Assembly: GCA_964020155.1 (NCBI GenBank)
Contig: OZ026556.1
Coordinates: 4,988,267-5,052,266 of the forward strand
Source: Chondrilla cf. caribensis
Lineage: Eukaryota > Porifera > Demospongiae > Chondrillida > Chondrillidae
Length of the DNA: 64,000 nt
Direction: 5' to 3'
Shown here: piece by piece, positions 62,012 to 64,000 of the stretch
How positions within the stretch are numbered: the first letter of the stretch is position 1
Layout of the letters: every line of letters begins with the position of its first letter
The notes under the pieces: generated by a model
The model's database searches: none
What the model was told of the DNA's origin: nothing
The model's input: only the letters and a program-made list of their open reading frames with translations
Program-made: the position numbers and the translations under genes

Positions 62012-63895
62012 AGGTGCATGTAATGTGTTTCTATGTATTCTCCCTGGTTTTCCCACTCCTGAGCTATTGCAAATGCTAGTGTCTCGGACGGAACAAGAAG
62101 CCGTCTCTTCAAAGGCGTTCTCAAAGGGCGATGGTCCAAGTTCACACCGTACAAGACATCTACAGAACAGACACACGTGAGCTCATCTTACACCACTACC
62201 AAAATGGCCTGACACAAACCAGAAGAACTGACAACATCAAACACTTGAATAAGGAATTTAAAATCAATGAACACCTCCCCAGTCCCCAACATGTGACTCG
62301 CACATTGGCACAATACAATGGCATTCACTTAACAATCTCTTCGTACACATTTCAGTCTGTACAAAGATCGGTTAGCTCCCAACCCCAACCATATGCATGA
62401 CCGTGTATTCTATGATGAATTCCATGGCTGTTGAGGCAGCTAAGAGGTTCTGCAGAGTTTGTGTAGTGGGTTCTACAATTGGACACATTTGATGGTGGTT
62501 GGGTGCAAGAGGCGATCCAGCGATCAACATAATAAGTAATAAGATAAGTCAATTATTGTTCAACAATTGAAGGTCATTACCCCAGCAGGGCTGAGTGCAC
62601 AGTTACTACCCTAGACTCCACAAATCAACTTGCAGTGTCTAGCCACAGCTCATATCTAATATCTAATAATAATCTAATAAATTTTATATAAAATTACTGA
62701 ATTACTGAATTACTGATTTTTTTGATTTCTTTACAATTTACATTTTGTATTACAATCCTTATTGATTTCTACTTTGCATTAATTTTTCTATTATTTTGTT
62801 TTTGTACTTGCTTGTATACTGGGTGCCTGTCAGAATAGCCAATGGCTAAAGGCTCCCCAGTCTAAATAAGTTACCCCTGATACCCCCTGATCTAATAAAG
62901 GGCTACCCCTTGAGCAAATGTGAAGGAATTACTGATAAATTACAAGCCGTTGGACTCCTTCATAGGATCTATTTGTAAGTAACTTCATCTTTAGAAAAAC
63001 ACAAGAGCTGTGATCTTCACTTGAGAATACAAAGTGTATTAGTCCCATCAGTGATTAGGTAAGAGATGATAAAGGGAAATGCAATAAAGGACACCAGGTA
63101 TGTACCTGTCTAACATGTCATGGAGAAAGCATGTGTTGTACAAGCCGTGTGATGTACAAACAATTATTATTGTATTTAATGCTCAGAGGTTGTGATTCTG
63201 CTTGTGTGGGGACAGAATCCTTGTTATCACATTGTGTGTCAGTATCGTCAGGATGTGTGCCTCGACCACTTAAAATAAGGATTTGTGTGACTTTGTATGT
63301 CACCAATGAGGTCTGGATGTACACTGGTCATCACAGGAGGTATGGATGTACATAGTTCATCACAGGAGGTATGTATGTACATAGGTCATCACAGGAGGTA
63401 TGTATGTACATAGGTCATCACAGGAGGTATGTATGTACACAGGTCATCACAGGAGGTATGTATGTACATAGGTCATCACAGGAGGTATGGATGTACATAG
63501 GTCATCACAGGAGGTATGGATGTACACAGGTCATCACAGGAGGTATGTATGTACATAGGTCATCACAGGAGGTATGTATGTACACAGGTCATCACAGGAG
63601 GTATGGATGTACACAGGTCATCACAGGAGGTATGTATGTACATAGGTCATCACAGGAGGTATGTATGTACACAGGTCATCACAGGAGGTATGTATGTACA
63701 TAGGTCATCACAGGAGGTATGTATGTACACAGGTCATCACAGGAGGTATGGATGTACATAGGTCATCACAGGAGGTATGGATGTACATAGGTCATCACGA
63801 GACATGGATGCACTACGCTGCTAGTAACACACACTCACCTACTGCAGCTTCATTCTCCTTGTATACATCAGCTTTCTTGTAAAATCTCTTGTGCT
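59869..63895 (-). CDS. ATPAF2: ATPAF2 (ATP12), F1-ATPase assembly factor; 5' end outside window
   Basis: Seven phase-consistent exons on the minus strand: 63839-63895, 62011-62159, 61286-61383, 61142-61204, 60274-60386, 60058-60173, 59869-59967; about 231 residues visible. The order of conserved blocks equals ATP12: [80 protein letters not shown] and [17 protein letters not shown]12 is a mitochondrial-matrix chaperone that holds the F1 alpha subunit until it joins beta. The exon with the start codon and the mitochondrial presequence lies beyond 64000. The variable SSSTSIMGPSIPAKT-like stretch of vertebrates is short here. The first visible intron holds a minisatellite next to its donor; the next starts with a (GT)n run. 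Confidence 0.95.
61571..61668. repeat. Compound (CA)n(GA)n microsatellite, ATPAF2 intron
   Basis: CA tract followed directly by an AG tract (61634-61668). Confidence 0.95.
61951..62010. repeat. (CA)n tract that is the ATPAF2 splice donor (GT on gene strand)
   Basis: On the gene strand the exon ends ATGCACCTG and the intron begins GTGTGTGTGT. Confidence 0.93.
62690..62915. repeat. Dispersed repeat copy 2
   Basis: T-rich start, CTGGGTGCCTGTCAGAATAG, CCAATGGCTAAAGGCTCCCC and AGTCTAAATAAG, then TACCCCTGATACCCC. Same order as 51050-51290. It looks like an old 3' end of a retroposon, but no coding part is seen. Confidence 0.7.
63310..63800. repeat. 29-bp minisatellite, about 16 copies, ATPAF2 first visible intron
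   Basis: Unit: GTATGTATGTACATAGG plus TCATCACAGGAG, with variants GGATG and ACACAGG. On the gene strand it begins about 38 bases after the donor at 63838. Confidence 0.94.
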
Positions 63896-64000
63896 CTGAA
63901 TACATGTAGAGAAGTAGTTAATGTGGAGTACTCCAGGAATGTACAGATTGTTCAACACTTACTAGGACTGGTATATTCTAATAAACAAGACATCACGGAA

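Overview
The window is nuclear DNA from an animal. It holds thirteen protein genes, nearly all split by many small introns with GT..AG borders. I rebuilt the exons by eye from open frames, splice borders and reading phase, and checked that the phases join. The gene set (PICK1, URB1, septin, CCP110, KATNIP, BBS1, ATPAF2, SOCS-box genes, a death-domain-like protein) rules out a prokaryote and points to a metazoan. Compact genes, short introns and divergent proteins suggest a demosponge. That placement is an inference and the species cannot be named from the sequence alone.

Layout, left to right: first exon of a PH-domain gene (-), PICK1 (+, 1636-4543), about 10 kb of tandem and inverted repeats (4.8-14.6 kb), mitoribosomal protein bS18m/MRPS18C (-, 14909-15342), ribosome-biogenesis factor URB1 (+, 15401-25298), an EF-hand-like septin (-, 25723-29475), a short CCP110 (+, 30048-31580), a coiled-coil/death-domain-like protein (-, 31672-33935), KATNIP (+, about 34393-44497), an intronless ARF-family GTPase (+, 45832-46386), an 81-residue two-helix membrane protein (-, 46643-47015), BBS1 (+, 47317-54348), an ankyrin/SOCS-box protein (-, 54717-56870), two SH2/SOCS-box proteins (+, 57140-57793; -, 58880-59497) and ATPAF2 (-, 59869-63895, 5' end outside the window). 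Neighbours mostly alternate strand, giving six head-to-head promoter regions; the tightest is 58 bp between MRPS18C and URB1.

Three themes stand out. CCP110, KATNIP and BBS1 are all centriole/cilium genes and lie within 25 kb, with a septin and an ARF-type GTPase among them. Three SOCS-box genes with two kinds of substrate-binding domain sit within 5 kb. Many introns carry a mini- or microsatellite that begins within a few to about 50 bases after the 5' splice site; several are (GT)n runs that start at the splice donor itself. These repeats generate most of the long spurious open frames in the window.

The 10 kb repeat block consists of two related inverted-repeat families, about 187 bp and about 163/206 bp, in opposite orientation. 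They look like small non-autonomous DNA transposons that became satellites. Two copies of a pogo/mariner-like MITE and two copies of another dispersed repeat lie in introns elsewhere.
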